A stretch of DNA of 64,000 nucleotides from contig CM059560.1 in NCBI GenBank assembly GCA_030386875.1, forward strand, positions 34,528,183 to 34,592,182, given 5' to 3'. Source of the DNA: Morinoia aosen. Taxonomy: Eukaryota; Arthropoda; Malacostraca; Amphipoda; Talitridae. The translations under genes were made by a program, and so were the position numbers. A model generated the notes under the pieces. The model did not search any database, was not told where the DNA came from, and saw nothing but the letters and a program-made list of their open reading frames with translations. Below are positions 37,370 through 47,926 of the stretch, in pieces (the first letter of the stretch is position 1; each line of letters opens with the position of its first letter).

Positions 37370-38275
37370 ACCTGTGTGGAGTGAGAGGGCTGTGTGAAGT
37401 GAGAGGGCTGTGTGGAGTGAGAGGGCTGAGTGGAGTGAGAGGGATGTGTGAGGGGAGAGTGCTGTGTGGAGTGAGAGGGCTGTGTGGAGTGAGAGGGCTG
37501 TGTGGAGTCAGAGGGCTGTGTGGAGTGAGAGGGCTGTGTGGGGTAGAGGGCTGTGTGGAGTGAGAGGGCTGTGTGGAGTGAGAGGGATGTGTGGGGGGAG
37601 AGTGCTGTGTGGAGTGAGAGGGATGTGTGGGGTAGAGGACTGTGTGGAGTGAGAGGGCTGTGTGGAGTGAGAGGGCTGTGTGGGGTAGAGGGCTGTGTGG
37701 AGTGAGAGGGCTGTGTGGAGTGAGAGGACTGTGTGGAGTGAGATGGCTGTGTGGAGTGAGATGGCTGTGTGGAGTGAGAGGGCTGTGTGGAGCAGGAGGG
37801 CTATGTGGAGCAGGAGGGCTGTGTGGAGGGAGAGGGCTGTGTGGAGTGAGAGGGCTGTGTGGAGGGAGATGGCTGTGTGGAGGGAGAGGACTGTGTGGAG
37901 TGAGATGGCTGTGTGGAGGGAGATGGCTGTGTGGAGGGAGAGGACTGTGTGGAGTGAAATGGCTGTGTGGAGGGAGAGGACTGTGTGGAATGAGATGGCT
38001 GTGTGGAGGGAGATGGCTGTGTGGAGGGAGAGGACTGTGTGGAGTGAGAAGGCTGTGTGGAGTGAGAGGGCTGTATGGAGCAGGAGGGCTATGTGGAGCA
38101 GGAGGGCTGTGTGGAGTGAGAGGGCTGTGTGGAGTGAGAGGGCTGTGTGGAGTGAGAGGGCTGTGTGGAGTGAGAGGGCTGTGTGGAGTGAGACGGCTGT
38201 GTGGAGTGAGAGGGCTGTGTGGAGGGAGAGGGCTGTGTGGAGTGAAAGGGCTGTGTGGTGCAGGGACAATCTGTG
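37370..38275. repeat. 18-bp minisatellite
   Basis: About 50 copies of CTGTGTGGAGTGAGAGGG with variants GGAGGGAGATGG, GGAGCAGGAGGG and GGGGTAGAGGA arranged in interspersed patterns. Because 18 is a multiple of three, several frames on both strands remain open across the array (317 codons minus, 256 plus), giving SPLTPH- and LCGVRG-type repeats. I regard these as artefacts. One shorter unit near 37540 (GGGGTAGAGGG) breaks the phase. Confidence 0.95.
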
Positions 38276-38831
38276 TGCTGGGTCCACAAAAGAGATCAGA
38301 ATATGGCAACAGAATGGGCCGCAGAGTGGCCCATCAATTATATAATGCCACACGGGTCGGCCACACAAGTCCCGAGTCATTAGACACCAATCACGCACAG
38401 TCATCGGAGTAAACGCAGAAGAGAAATAACGACTTCTTTACGGTCATCAATTCTCACGCACAGGTCTAGCATATATACAGAGGTAGGTGATACAGAGGTA
38501 GAGTTTTACTTAAGTCTAGTACAATGGTCAAATTTGAGTATAGCTACCTGTGGGCCCGAATAAGTTCAGCGACTTCTAGGGCATCCTACCATCACGCTAT
38601 TCTAGGGTGTACAAAAGTTTAACCTAGTTCACTTAACCTAGTTTCGCATTAGACTGATCATTGAGATGATTAACTCGATATTTTACAAGTCGGCTATATT
38701 TAACAGTATGTTCGATAAAACGATTCAAGAGCAGAGAGAAGATTGGTTATGGTACACAAGGCAAGTTACATTATGACATTATCATTAGTTACATGTAGGA
38801 GGCAAGATTTCGACACGGTGATCTTACACTA
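38276..38831 (-). other. Probable 3' UTR of the non-LTR retrotransposon and flank
   Basis: The sequence 3' of the reverse transcriptase stop codon on the minus strand. No further coding, no clear poly-A or simple-repeat tail, so the element's 3' end is not placed. A near-duplicated AACTAGGTTAAGTG/AACTAGGTTAAAC pair lies near 38616-38645. Confidence 0.35.
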
Positions 38832-40760
38832 CTAGTATTCTGATAGGAAGTGAGACTCAAGATGTCTTTTGAATACTTTGTACGAATTACATTCACGGAT
38901 CTCTGCAGGTATAGAGTTCCAAGTTTTGGTTCCAACGAAGAGAATACTGTGTTGCGACCTGGCCTTTGAATAATAAGGAAGCATGAATTTACTTCTATTT
39001 CGGGTTAAATGGTCGTGATGACCAGTTTGCGCAGTCAATAATTGTCTTAGGCTATTGTCGCCATCATTTCTTAATGTTTTGTAAATGAAATTACAGATGG
39101 AGATTTTGTATAGATCCGAAAGTTTAAGTATTTGTAAATTTTTGAAAGAATCATTTGTGTGAGCATTATATTCTAGGTTCTTTACCGCTCTGACAGCCCT
39201 TTTCTGCAGAGTAAAAATTTTGTTGGTTTTATTTTTATCAGTTCCGTGCCATGCTTCTATTCCGTATTGCAAGTATGGAGAAATGAGCGTTCGGTAGAGC
39301 ATTTGTAAAGCTGTTTCAGGCAGAAAATTTTTAACTTTATTTAGGATTCCGATGGATTTTGATAATTTAGAGCTAATATGAGTGATGTGCTCTTTGAAGG
39401 TCAGATGTTTATCTATTATGATGCCCAGAAACTTACATGAGTTGGTTTCTTCGATTTCACCTTCGCCAATTTTAATGCATGGGAGAGATACATCTTTCTT
39501 GTATGAGAAAGTAATATAATTTGTTTTATCGATATTTAGGCTTATTTTATTAGCTTTGAGCCACGATGAAACCTTGTGAAGTTCAGTATTTATACTCTCC
39601 ACAATCATAGCAGGATTTTGGTTCGGAAGGACCGCAGAAAGCGTACTGTCATCGGCAAAAAGTATGAATTTGAAGAATGATGTAGATTTTACAATATCAT
39701 TGATAAAAATCAGAAACAAGAGAGGCCCAAAAACAGATCTTTGTGGAACTCCATGGCTAATTGTCTGTGGGTCTGATTTTGCGTCGTCAATGACAACGTA
39801 TTGCTTCCGATTTGTTAGGTATGATCTGAACCAATCATGGGCAATCCCTCGAATGCCATAACAGTGTAGTTTCGATAATAGTATTTTATGGTCCACACAA
39901 TCAAATGCTTTTCGGAAGTCAAGAAATACAGAAAAGACAGGCTTTCCTTCATCTATATTAGAATAGAGGAATTGTAAATGATTTAATATAGCCTGTGTTG
40001 TTGATTTTTTAGAGCGAAAACCGTATTGTTTATCGTAAAGAAATGATTTTTGTTCAAAATAAGAGTACACTTTTTTATACACAATCTTTTCGAATACTTT
40101 GCTAATAATTGGTAGAATGGAGATAGGTCGATAATTGTTTACACAGGTTTTTTCACCACTTTTAAAGATAGGGGTTACTCTAGCAACTTTGAGGGAGTTC
40201 GGGAAAGTGCCTAGTAAGAGAGACTGGTTAATAATATTTGATATCAGTGGGGCTACAATGTCAGCAATAACTTTAAGTACTTTAGTCGGAAACGTTTGTA
40301 ACCCACTCGATTTATTTTTCATGTTGTTTATGCACGTAATTACATCGGAGGAGTTTGTAGGCGTAAAGAAAAAGGAGTTGGGTTCTCGAATATGATCCAT
40401 AAATTCCAGGTGATCAGTAGGTTTACTTGGAATACCATCAGCTATTGTTTTCCCTACGTTTACGAAGAAGTTGTTAAAGAGATTAGCAATTTCTTTCTTC
40501 TCATGATATTTTACATTATCTTGAACAACATATTCAATTTTCTTTTTATCGGCATTATTCGGTTTACAGCAGGAGTTAAGGAGATGCCAAATCTTTTTAA
40601 CGTCAGTTTTGAATTGAGTAAACTTGAGCGTAAAGTAGTTCTTTTTTGATGTTCTTATCTGGTTTGTTACATAGTTTCTAAATCGGTTATATGTTTCTCT
40701 AGATATTCGTCCTTCGCAAAGGAGGGCTAGGTACGCTTGACGTTTCTTTATATTTATCAT
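38832..40760 (-). CDS. Non-LTR reverse transcriptase, CR1/L2-like
   Basis: 642 codons encoding the reverse transcriptase of a LINE. It copies element RNA into DNA at a nicked target. Visible motifs are NNYRPISILPIISKVFEK at 208-225, YGFR at 246-249, FLDFRKAFDCVDH at 279-291, HGVPQRSVFGPLLFLIF at 336-352 and the catalytic FADD at 368-371. The thumb/connection region LGIIIDKHLTFKEH follows. In the GVPQGSVLGPLLF family motif the second Gly is Arg and a Leu is Phe, suggesting a decayed and probably inactive enzyme, although this ORF itself has no stop. The true ORF start is upstream, and the first Met here (in ITRDIMINIKK) is internal to the family alignment. The endonuclease is missing. Confidence 0.9.
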   Translation of the reverse strand: MINIKKRQAYLALLCEGRISRETYNRFRNYVTNQIRTSKKNYFTLKFTQFKTDVKKIWHLLNSCCKPNNADKKKIEYVVQDNVKYHEKKEIANLFNNFFVNVGKTIADGIPSKPTDHLEFMDHIREPNSFFFTPTNSSDVITCINNMKNKSSGLQTFPTKVLKVIADIVAPLISNIINQSLLLGTFPNSLKVARVTPIFKSGEKTCVNNYRPISILPIISKVFEKIVYKKVYSYFEQKSFLYDKQYGFRSKKSTTQAILNHLQFLYSNIDEGKPVFSVFLDFRKAFDCVDHKILLSKLHCYGIRGIAHDWFRSYLTNRKQYVVIDDAKSDPQTISHGVPQRSVFGPLLFLIFINDIVKSTSFFKFILFADDSTLSAVLPNQNPAMIVESINTELHKVSSWLKANKISLNIDKTNYITFSYKKDVSLPCIKIGEGEIEETNSCKFLGIIIDKHLTFKEHITHISSKLSKSIGILNKVKNFLPETALQMLYRTLISPYLQYGIEAWHGTDKNKTNKIFTLQKRAVRAVKNLEYNAHTNDSFKNLQILKLSDLYKISICNFIYKTLRNDGDNSLRQLLTAQTGHHDHLTRNRSKFMLPYYSKARSQHSILFVGTKTWNSIPAEIRECNSYKVFKRHLESHFLSEY

Positions 40761-40914
40761 GATGTCTCTGGTAATCCAGGGCTTATGTTTATTTTTCGGG
40801 GTAACGTATAACTATCATTATACGCAGCGGTTTCATAAAAGCGTGTGTATTCGTGGTTTGATTTTTTTGCATTATCAGCTATATTTGAGGTGTTTGAAGG
40901 TCTTTTTCCAATCC
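38832..40914 (-). mobile_element. CR1/L2-like non-LTR retrotransposon, 5'-truncated
   Basis: The reverse transcriptase ORF plus about 120 bp of upstream coding in another frame (EYTRFYETAAYNDSYTLPRK), which joins the main ORF through a one-base frameshift near 40795. No endonuclease domain is found farther upstream, so the copy is 5'-truncated at about 40915, the usual product of incomplete target-primed reverse transcription. Confidence 0.88.
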
Positions 40915-42750
40915 CATGTTAATAGATGAGGCATTACCATGGTATCTCAAATACAAATATCGTATAAAATGATATGGTTTAAGGAATTAAGCATACAAAA
41001 TTTCATTTCTGTACATCTCGGTAGAATTTTGATCATCCCATACACTTTTGAATACCCGATGGTTTCCAACACAGTGATGGTCAAAACGATTTTTAAACGT
41101 ACCCACTTTCAGCAGAAACGATATTTCCCGACAGCAGGTTCCAGAATTATCAAGTACTGTACATAGGTGCACTGTTTAGTGTTGGAACATCTCAACCTTG
41201 CATTAGCTGTGCCTGACCTTTACGTTGAAAGATGTTAATCAAGATACTTTTTTTCGTGCGACTAATTTTCTAAAAACTTGACATTTTTATAGATAAAAAT
41301 ATGAAAGTATTGATTATTAGTTTTCCCACTCACTAAACAATGTAGTAAACATGGCCTTCCGCTCTGTAGAGGAAATCTTCAAGTCTTAATTCAAATTCGA
41401 CAGCCCGCCAAAGAAATTTTTCTGACTGATGGAAAATTTTCCCGAAAACTGATTGCTTTCGCACCCCGCACGCCCGCCTCCCCGGTGAGGTCTCCGCGTT
41501 CGAGTGCCCCAAAACCATAGCAAATTTGCCTTTCTCAGCGTCCCAGCCTCTTGGCTCGTCTTCCACCCTCACCCAGCCCCTCGACTGACGACCTTTGAAT
41601 TGTGGAACTCCGTGTTTCAGTCGAAAAAAATCAAAAACATCCATAAAAACAATGCACTACCTAAAGTTGCCAAAGGTCGCTGAAAATTATATGTACCTCC
41701 TCCGGTTCAAAAGTACAGTGGGCAGATGCATGCTACAGTAACAATGACGATTCATTGTTAAGTTTCAATGATTTTCATTCGTGATGCAGCACGTTCTGTA
41801 TATTCTGGAAGCACGTACTATAAAACGCTTCCGAAGGCGACACGTATTTCATGAAGAATTACTGGATATTTTTTTATTACCATTCCAAATTTACGACTGC
41901 GTTTAAAGCGAAGTTATTCCATTAAACAGGTCAGTGTGTCATATATCCATTACCAAAATCATCCACAAAAATATTCCAGGTAAACTGCGAAGCCTGAAGG
42001 GCTTCTGCATGTGCAGCTAAATGAAGAAGAAATTATCAGAAATAACTGCAAGATAGGCAGCGCTGTGAATTGGGAGAGTTGATGCTTGAGCGATAGGGGC
42101 AGTTTGTTAGCAGCCTGGAGAGGCTCGATCACTCATCTTCTCCGTTTTTTAAGTCTAAAGAAGAATGTTATTGTTAGATATGATAAATACGTGATATTCT
42201 TTAATGATATTGAATTTCTCCAATCCTGGTATTGAATATTTCCTGATCTACATCAGGAGACATTGAAGCAGCAGTTTGGTATCTGTCAAATCTGGTGAAA
42301 TAATCAATCATGATCTGTCGTCTCAGTCTCGCTATTATTCCGTGCATCGCAACTCACTCATAATACTTGTTAAATTATTTTAAAAAGTTTGCTCTCTCTC
42401 TAGCCCAGTTGTTTTAGTAATTTGAAGCATCATTTTAAACATGAGCTTAGCGAAAGTTGACACTGATGACGTCATCACGATTTTCGATAGCATCGTGCCA
42501 AGTTCACCTACCAAAATATCCCTGTACACATACGCACCAATTATTGTTCGTAAATTCACAGTGTACAACAGATGGCAGCCCATGCTCGCACAGCAGGGGT
42601 GGTGCGTGTTATATTTATTATAGTGTGACGAGTACCGGCGCTTAAAAACAAAATCGTGGAATGAAATTCCGTTAAAATAAAAGAATACTGCCTTAATAGA
42701 ATGCAGAATACCCAAGGGTTACACCTGCAAGTTATTCGGTTCGCAGTAGT
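40915..42750. other. Non-coding DNA
   Basis: No supported gene. A GC-richer segment at about 41455-41600 lies within a 103-codon minus-strand frame (41333-41644) with no domain I recognise. It could be a gene fragment, but no splice sites are convincing. Confidence 0.35.
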
Positions 42751-43106
42751 AAAGTAGTTTTCGCTTCCCTTGCCACAACGAAGATGTTCAAAGAGAGGAA
42801 GAATGAAGGCATCTTTTAGTATAGAGTTGAAGGAACGCGGAATCCACGCAGGTGTGTTCCTACACAAGATCTCTTGCGCATAGAAACAGTAAGTTGATAA
42901 GGAAGGTTATGAAACAAGATAAAATTTGAAAAAGAAAGCAGTATGTGCTGAAAAACAGGACATCAATGAACCGAAAAGTATGGGAAAACAAAGAACCTAT
43001 TTTATTCAACAAAAAGAAGGCCTCCCTAACCTTCAGCTCGGGACCACACATTTTCCCCCAGGGAGAGCTTATTCCCATCCATACAATAATTGTATCCCTC
43101 TGAGGA
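42751..43106 (-). mobile_element. Family A SINE-like repeat, near full length
   Basis: It runs from AGTAGTTTTCGCTTCCCTTG through CATCTTTTAGTATAGAG, GAACGCGGAATCCACGCA, ACAGGACATCAATGAACCG, GCTCGGGACCACACATTTTC and GGGAGAGCTTATTCCCATCC to ATACAATAATTGTATCCCTC and TGAGG. Confidence 0.85.
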
Positions 43107-43281
43107 AAGTTACTTCCTATATTAATTAAGTGAAACGATAGAGTAGTATGGTGACAGCAACGTAGTTTGATAGCGGAAAGGATGATCAAAAGATATGAAA
43201 GAATATGCAAATTTGGTAACAGTAAAGCAGTCTGTGTGAAAACGAGTGGAGACGGTCGGGAGCTGAGCGAGAGTACTTCTA

Positions 43282-43827
43282 TAGGGTGGCCCAAAATTAA
43301 CTGACCCATGAAAAAAATTCACAGCTTCTTTATTTCTGAATATTTCTCCTATTTTTCTGAGCATTTTGAACTACCCTTTCGATGTCACCATGCACAGTAC
43401 AGCACTGAGGAAACAAACTCTCATTGTACGGGGGTACTTTGAGTCCCATGAGTCAATTTCGCGAACACAGCTCTCTTACCGTCAGCATTTCAAAACCAGG
43501 GACGCCCCGAGCAAAAACACGATTCGAGGAATAGTTAGCTGTTCTCAGGAGCAGGGTGCAGTTTGTGATCTCCCAAGACCTGGAGAGCCTCAAACAAGAA
43601 GAACTGTTAAGAATCAACGAGAACTGGAGCAAAGCCTGGAAATGGGCGGAGCCTTTTTAAAAATGATGACATTTTTCTGTACAGTGTATAGTACGTAATT
43701 GCCAAAACGTATTTTACCAAAAATTTCAGAAGTATCACTTATCCTTATGCTAAAATTTTGTCAGTATAACTTGTTCATTATATGTCATTAAAGATTTAAA
43801 AGAATCAGTTATTTTGGGGCCACTCAG
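43282..43827 (+). mobile_element. Mariner-type element, internally deleted
   Basis: 546 bp with inverted ends TAGGGTGGCCCAAAATTAAC and, inverted, CTGAGTGGCCCCAAAATAAC, flanked by TA on both sides (43280-43281 and 43828-43829). It retains only the 5' part of a transposase gene. Complete mariners are roughly 1.3 kb, so about half is missing. Confidence 0.85.
43390..43698 (+). pseudogene. Mariner transposase N-terminal remnant (HTH domain)
   Basis: Begins MHSTALRKQTLIVRGYFES and contains PSKNTIRGIVSCSQEQGAV and LPRPGEPQTRRT, the layout of the paired helix-turn-helix DNA-binding domain (DUF4817-like) found at the N-terminus of one mariner group. The frame ends at a stop at 43698 without any DDE/D catalytic region, so it can bind DNA at best and cannot transpose. 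Confidence 0.8.
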
Positions 43828-43829
43828 TA

Positions 43830-44768
43830 GAAGTAACGACTAGTCAGGCACACATACGTGGAGCCAGAAGCCCAACCAAGGCACGCATGTGCTACACGCA
43901 GTGTGAGTAATTGAGTCAAGTACAGCAGTAAGAGAGTTGTGTCGTTCGAGAACGTTAATGCTCCGACGACTGCACAAATTCGACTCTTCAAGTAAAGATC
44001 ATTTCTTCACCCACTACTAGTAGGGTTTCCGACCGCCGATTGCTCAAATGACATTCGAATCAAGCTTGCACAAGAAAATCTTAGACAGGAAAACGGCGTG
44101 TAGCGTAGCCATGTTCACGGAATTTACGCTGTTTGCTGTGAAGTTGATTGTTCCAAAACACGTGCGTTACTCTTACTCCGATGAACTCTGTTCAGCCCAA
44201 AGTAGACGGAACAGCTTTTAACACGGCTAAGAAACCGGGGTACAACGTGAAGTACCGGGCTCCGTATTAGAATTGTTATGGCTTCCTTGCTATGTGTTAG
44301 GATGGTCGTCACACCAACATTTCTCAGTTCAAGAGTACCGTTTGCGTTTGGATGAGCGGGAGAGAGGATGACCCTAGGGGGTTTGTCAAAATTTATGCCT
44401 GCGAGTTGTGAGTTATCCAGGCACTCTACTCCTAGTTTAAAAAAAGCAGACAGGGTGAGGGTATTGTCAGATGAGTGAATTTTTCGTTCATTTAAGTAAA
44501 AAGAATTTTCTTCTAAGTCCACAATAACAAATTATTAAATAACAAGCTTACGCATAAGCAGACACATTTTATGATCCGACTCTCGCTTACACAATTTTTT
44601 TACTCAGTTTGAATTTTTATCTCTGGCCTCGGATTACTTTCTAAGATTTAGAACGCAAAAAGACGAGTGTTCGTTCCATGGCGAGCACTGTGACAGATAA
44701 GCCAGTTTCTAAAAGAAGCGCCTAAGATTGTGCACGTCTAAGGGACGACAGTTCTGTTTCGAGTGAAG
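43830..44768. other. Non-coding DNA with one unexplained open frame
   Basis: A 133-codon open frame on the minus strand (44522-44124, starting at GTG rather than ATG) contains FDKPPRVILSPAHPNANGTL and KSCSVYFGLNRVHRSKSN. No family was recognised and there is no ATG near its start, so it could be a transposon fragment or chance. Confidence 0.25.
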
Positions 44769-45120
44769 ATTAGGTGATTAGCTGTTAGTTTGAGCCTCCC
44801 TCACTGCTAAAAAAAGTGTTCCAAAGAGAGGAAGGTACCATTTAGTATGGAGGTAAGAGAACGCAGATTCTATGCAGAAGGAATACAGAAACTGTGAGTT
44901 GAGAAACAAGTTTATGAAACAAGATAAAAGTTAAGAAGAAAATAGTGATGCCGAACGAAAGGACAGCAGTAAACCGAATAAGGTGGCCCTTAACATAACA
45001 AAAAAAAAATTACTTCAACAAAAGAACGCCGACGTAACTCTCAGTTCGGGCCCTCACATCTTTTCCCAGGCTGGGAGTGCCAATTCCTATAGATATAATG
45101 GTTGTACCCCTCTGAGGGGT
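44769..45120 (-). mobile_element. Family A SINE-like repeat, near full length
   Basis: From TTAGCTGTTAGTTTGAGCCTCC through ACCATTTAGTATGGAGG, AAAGGACAGCAGTAAACCG, GTTCGGGCCCTCACATC and GGGAGTGCCAATTCC to ATATAATGGTTGTACCCCTC and TGAGGGG. Confidence 0.86.
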
Positions 45121-45251
45121 GTATCGAGTGAAAGTGGTTTGAGAAATGCTCCTTGTCCCTAATAAATGATTATTCTGTCTCAGACACAAATGCAAACAGG
45201 AAAACGCCAACAATAGATTTTAATTGGGAAGTCCGCAGTTTTCTTTCAAGA
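45121..45251. other. Short spacer
   Basis: Nothing recognised. Confidence 0.4.
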
Positions 45252-45337
45252 GTGTCGATAGCCGTGTGGTTTTAGGACCTGCCCTTCCGCGAAGGCATCG
45301 AGGGTTCGAATCCCGGCTCTGGGTGGCGATTTTTTCC
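45252..45337 (+). repeat. tRNA-like sequence (pol III A and B boxes)
   Basis: TAGCCGTGTGGTT at 45259-45271 fits a diverged A box, and GGTTCGAATCC at 45303-45313 is a perfect B box. A TTTTTT run follows at about 45330-45336. The acceptor halves do not pair (GTGTCGA has no complement after the T arm) and the T stem has mismatches. This is therefore a tRNA-derived SINE head or pseudo-tRNA rather than a working tRNA. Confidence 0.4.
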
Positions 45338-46209
45338 GTTGGGTATAGGGGAAAAATTATAAGTAGTAGTAGTCTTATTAATATCGGTTTGCTAGCGCTT
45401 CAGTAATTCGTACTAAGAAAAACCATAAGCAAAACGTTCCTCTCTACCCAGGTGTCTGAAATGGGTACCGGTCTTGACCGGGGGAAATCGTCATGGCGTC
45501 CTGGAGTTAGTTATAAGGCATTTGAAAAACCAATGTACAAAGCGATATGTATCAGGTTTGAATTGGAATTAAAGCATCCTTAGATGTCGATGTTTGTTTG
45601 CGTTATTTGTTTCGACGTCAAACTACAGTCGTCAATCACACTCGCAAAAGTACCAAGGTTAGGCATTTTTACTTATTTACTCGATTACCTGCCCCAGGGC
45701 ACATTTGACGGTTGAGCTCCTGCATCCAAGACACAAGTTAGCTGCGATACTGACAGACAGCCGGGCAACTGAGGAGTTAATGTAACTTGGTGAATTTTAA
45801 TTCCAGTCCAAACAAAAAGTCCTCCTTTGTGTGCCCGAGAATGCAAACAAACCCACGAGAAAACTTCTTATTCAAAAGAGAGTATTGACAAGTACAAATC
45901 TCCAAATAAACAGTTTTGGGGCACATTATAGTATTGGTATAACTCAAAAGCGATGGAAGAATACTTGGGTACCTTGAAAATTTAAACTAACACAAGTAAA
46001 AACAGCAGTTCTCGCGGGACTTAACAAGTTAAAAAGCATCTTCAGAGACCACATTGAGGTGATGCAACGCTTTCACGTAGTCGCTCCTTTTCTTAAGTTG
46101 GTAATAAAAAACAGATTCTCCAATGAATATAATCTCCAATACACATTTTACACCGTAAAACATACGCAAGGTAATTTTTCCGCTTAAATTACAAGAAATA
46201 AATTAAAGC
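45338..46209. other. Non-coding DNA
   Basis: No recognised feature. Confidence 0.4.
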
Positions 46210-46309
46210 TTAGCCGGCGTCTGAGCCGAGTACGGAGGACTGCTCCGTTGCCAGCAGGGAACCGTAGGCGGGCAGCAGCTGCAGCAACTCTTGGAGCTCA
46301 GTTTCAACA
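46210..46309 (-). other. Possible C-terminal exon of an unknown gene
   Basis: After an acceptor-like GGCTACAG, one frame reads VETELQELLQLLPAYGSLLA and 12 more residues to a TAA at 46210-46212. The composition is far more protein-like and GC-rich than its flanks. However, the pyrimidine tract is poor, and a strong donor-like GTAAGCATCC sits just upstream at 46335, so the exon structure and even the strand are uncertain. Confidence 0.25.
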
Positions 46310-47246
46310 CTGTAGCCAGGATGCTTACCTTATGGTTTCGTGTAACGCAAAATAACAAAGGACCACCACCCCTCACACGATAATTCACGAATGTTATCCA
46401 GTGTCTAGACCAATAGGATGTTATCTCGAATAACTCGAGCGTTTCTGTAACACAAATGTGCACGCACTGCTGCAGGACACTAAGACAAGAAAAGCGATTG
46501 CCATTGTACAGCTAGGTTGTCGTTTCCAGTGTCAGAACATCGAAACTTCACCAATTCAAAATTATCTACGCAGTAACATTCTTAAATAAGTTTAGCAGGT
46601 TTTAAAAACCCGAATTTTGCAAACAATTTCAAACACGTCACTTTAAGAAAAACCTTGGAGGAATTATTTGTATTAACAGGACACGAAGATAAGCTTAAGA
46701 GCCCGACTAGTGGCTTAAATGAATAAATGCTGCTAATACGTGAAACCCACAAGCAATTATTTTACATGAAATCAATAATAGAAAAAATCCATTTCGCACG
46801 AAGATTCAACCCAAATAGTACAAAAAATGCGCAATGCAATTCCAGTTCCGTACTCCACCCATTACCACGTCTCTCAGTCAAGTTGTACCAGTCGCTGCAA
46901 TGGTGAATATTAGTGTAATACGCCGTTTTCAGATTAATCAAACTCTTTTTATACTGCTCAAACAGTAAATCGAATCAGGGTGAGTGGGGTGACTGCACGT
47001 TCACGACTAACACGAAGCTTTGTTCAATTGAGTACACACTCAAGCACCTGAAACTTCTTGAACTGAACGTCAACTACTGCAGTGCTAAGAGAACTAAGGG
47101 AAAAATTCCCGATGGCTGACCATACATACGTGAGGCAGGGAACACATTAACTCATGTCGTCAATGATACAACTAAAATTAAGCAAGACCAGAAAAGACGA
47201 GAGCATGTACAGGGAGATCCATTTCCAGAGTCGCGCTGGCAACGGT
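46310..47246. other. Non-coding DNA
   Basis: No recognised gene or repeat; ends at the target duplication of a family A insertion. Confidence 0.4.
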
Positions 47247-47260
47247 TGTCAGGGAACAAA

Positions 47261-47583
47261 TTATTATTATTATTTTTATATATATGAAAGTTTTAGCCTC
47301 CCTTTACCACGACAAAGATGTACCAAGAGAGGAAGGATGAAGGCACCATTTAGTATGGAGTTGAGGAGACGCGGAATCTATGCACAAGGTGCACAGAAAC
47401 AGTAAGTTAAGAAAGAAGATCATGAAACAAGAAAAAGTCTACGAAGAAAGTAGTAGGTGCTGAAAAACAGGACAGCAGTGGACCGAAAAAAGATGGTCCG
47501 TAACAAAACAAAAACCTATTCTATTTTAACAAAAAGAAAGCCTACCTAACCTTTAGCTCGGGCCCTCACATAGTCCTCCTGGG
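47261..47583 (-). mobile_element. Family A SINE-like repeat with 14-bp target duplication
   Basis: 323 bp flanked by TGTCAGGGAACAAA at 47247-47260 and 47584-47597. The plus-strand left end is a (TTA)n run, which is the 3' tail on the minus strand. The right end CTCCTGGG is the truncated 5' end. Internal landmarks match other copies closely (ACCATTTAGTATGGAGTTGA, GGACAGCAGTGGACCG, GCTCGGGCCCTCACATAG). The long duplication and tail show target-primed retroposition. Confidence 0.92.
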
Positions 47584-47597
47584 TGTCAGGGAACAAA

Positions 47598-47926
47598 AGA
47601 TTAGATTGAATTTTAGTTAAAGCCTCCCTTATTGCAACAAAGGTGTTCCAAAGAGGGGAAGGAGGAAGGCACCATTTGGTATGGACTTCAGGGAACGCGG
47701 AATCTACGGGCAAGGTGCTTGGAAACAGTTAAGTCAAGTAAGAAGTTCCCGGAACAAGATATAAGTTAATGAAGAAAGTAGTAGGCGCTAAAAAACAGGA
47801 CAGCAGTGAAGCGAAAAAGTTGGTCCTTAACAAAACAAAACAAAGAATATTATTTCAACAAAAAGAAGGCCTACCTAACTCAGCTCAGGACCTCACATTT
47901 TCCCCCTGGGAGCGCTAATTCCTTAA
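47598..47926 (-). mobile_element. Family A SINE-like repeat, tandem neighbour
   Basis: It begins immediately after the previous copy's right target duplication with AGATTAGATTGAATTTTAG and runs through ACCATTTGGTATGGAC, AACAGGACAGCAGTGAAGCG and CCTCACATTTTCCCCCTGG to GGAGCGCTAATTCC. It is more diverged than its neighbour, so the 47261 copy probably inserted next to it. Confidence 0.85.

Noticed and set aside
37356-38412. Long open frames on both strands (317, 298, 256 and 216 codons)
   Set aside because: They are translations of the 18-bp minisatellite, have no start-codon context or domain, and exist simultaneously in several frames.
41333-41644. 103-codon minus-strand frame as a gene
   Set aside because: No domain, no convincing splice sites; only mildly GC-enriched.
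42241-42270. Hairpin CCTGATCTACATCAGG as another hammerhead-like site
   Set aside because: Lacks a GAAA core after a stem and is not in an inverted repeat.
44124-44522. Protein-coding gene on the minus strand
   Set aside because: Starts at GTG, no splice partners, no recognised family; kept only as an unexplained open frame.
45252-45337. Functional tRNA gene
   Set aside because: The acceptor stem does not pair and the T stem is mismatched despite the good B box.
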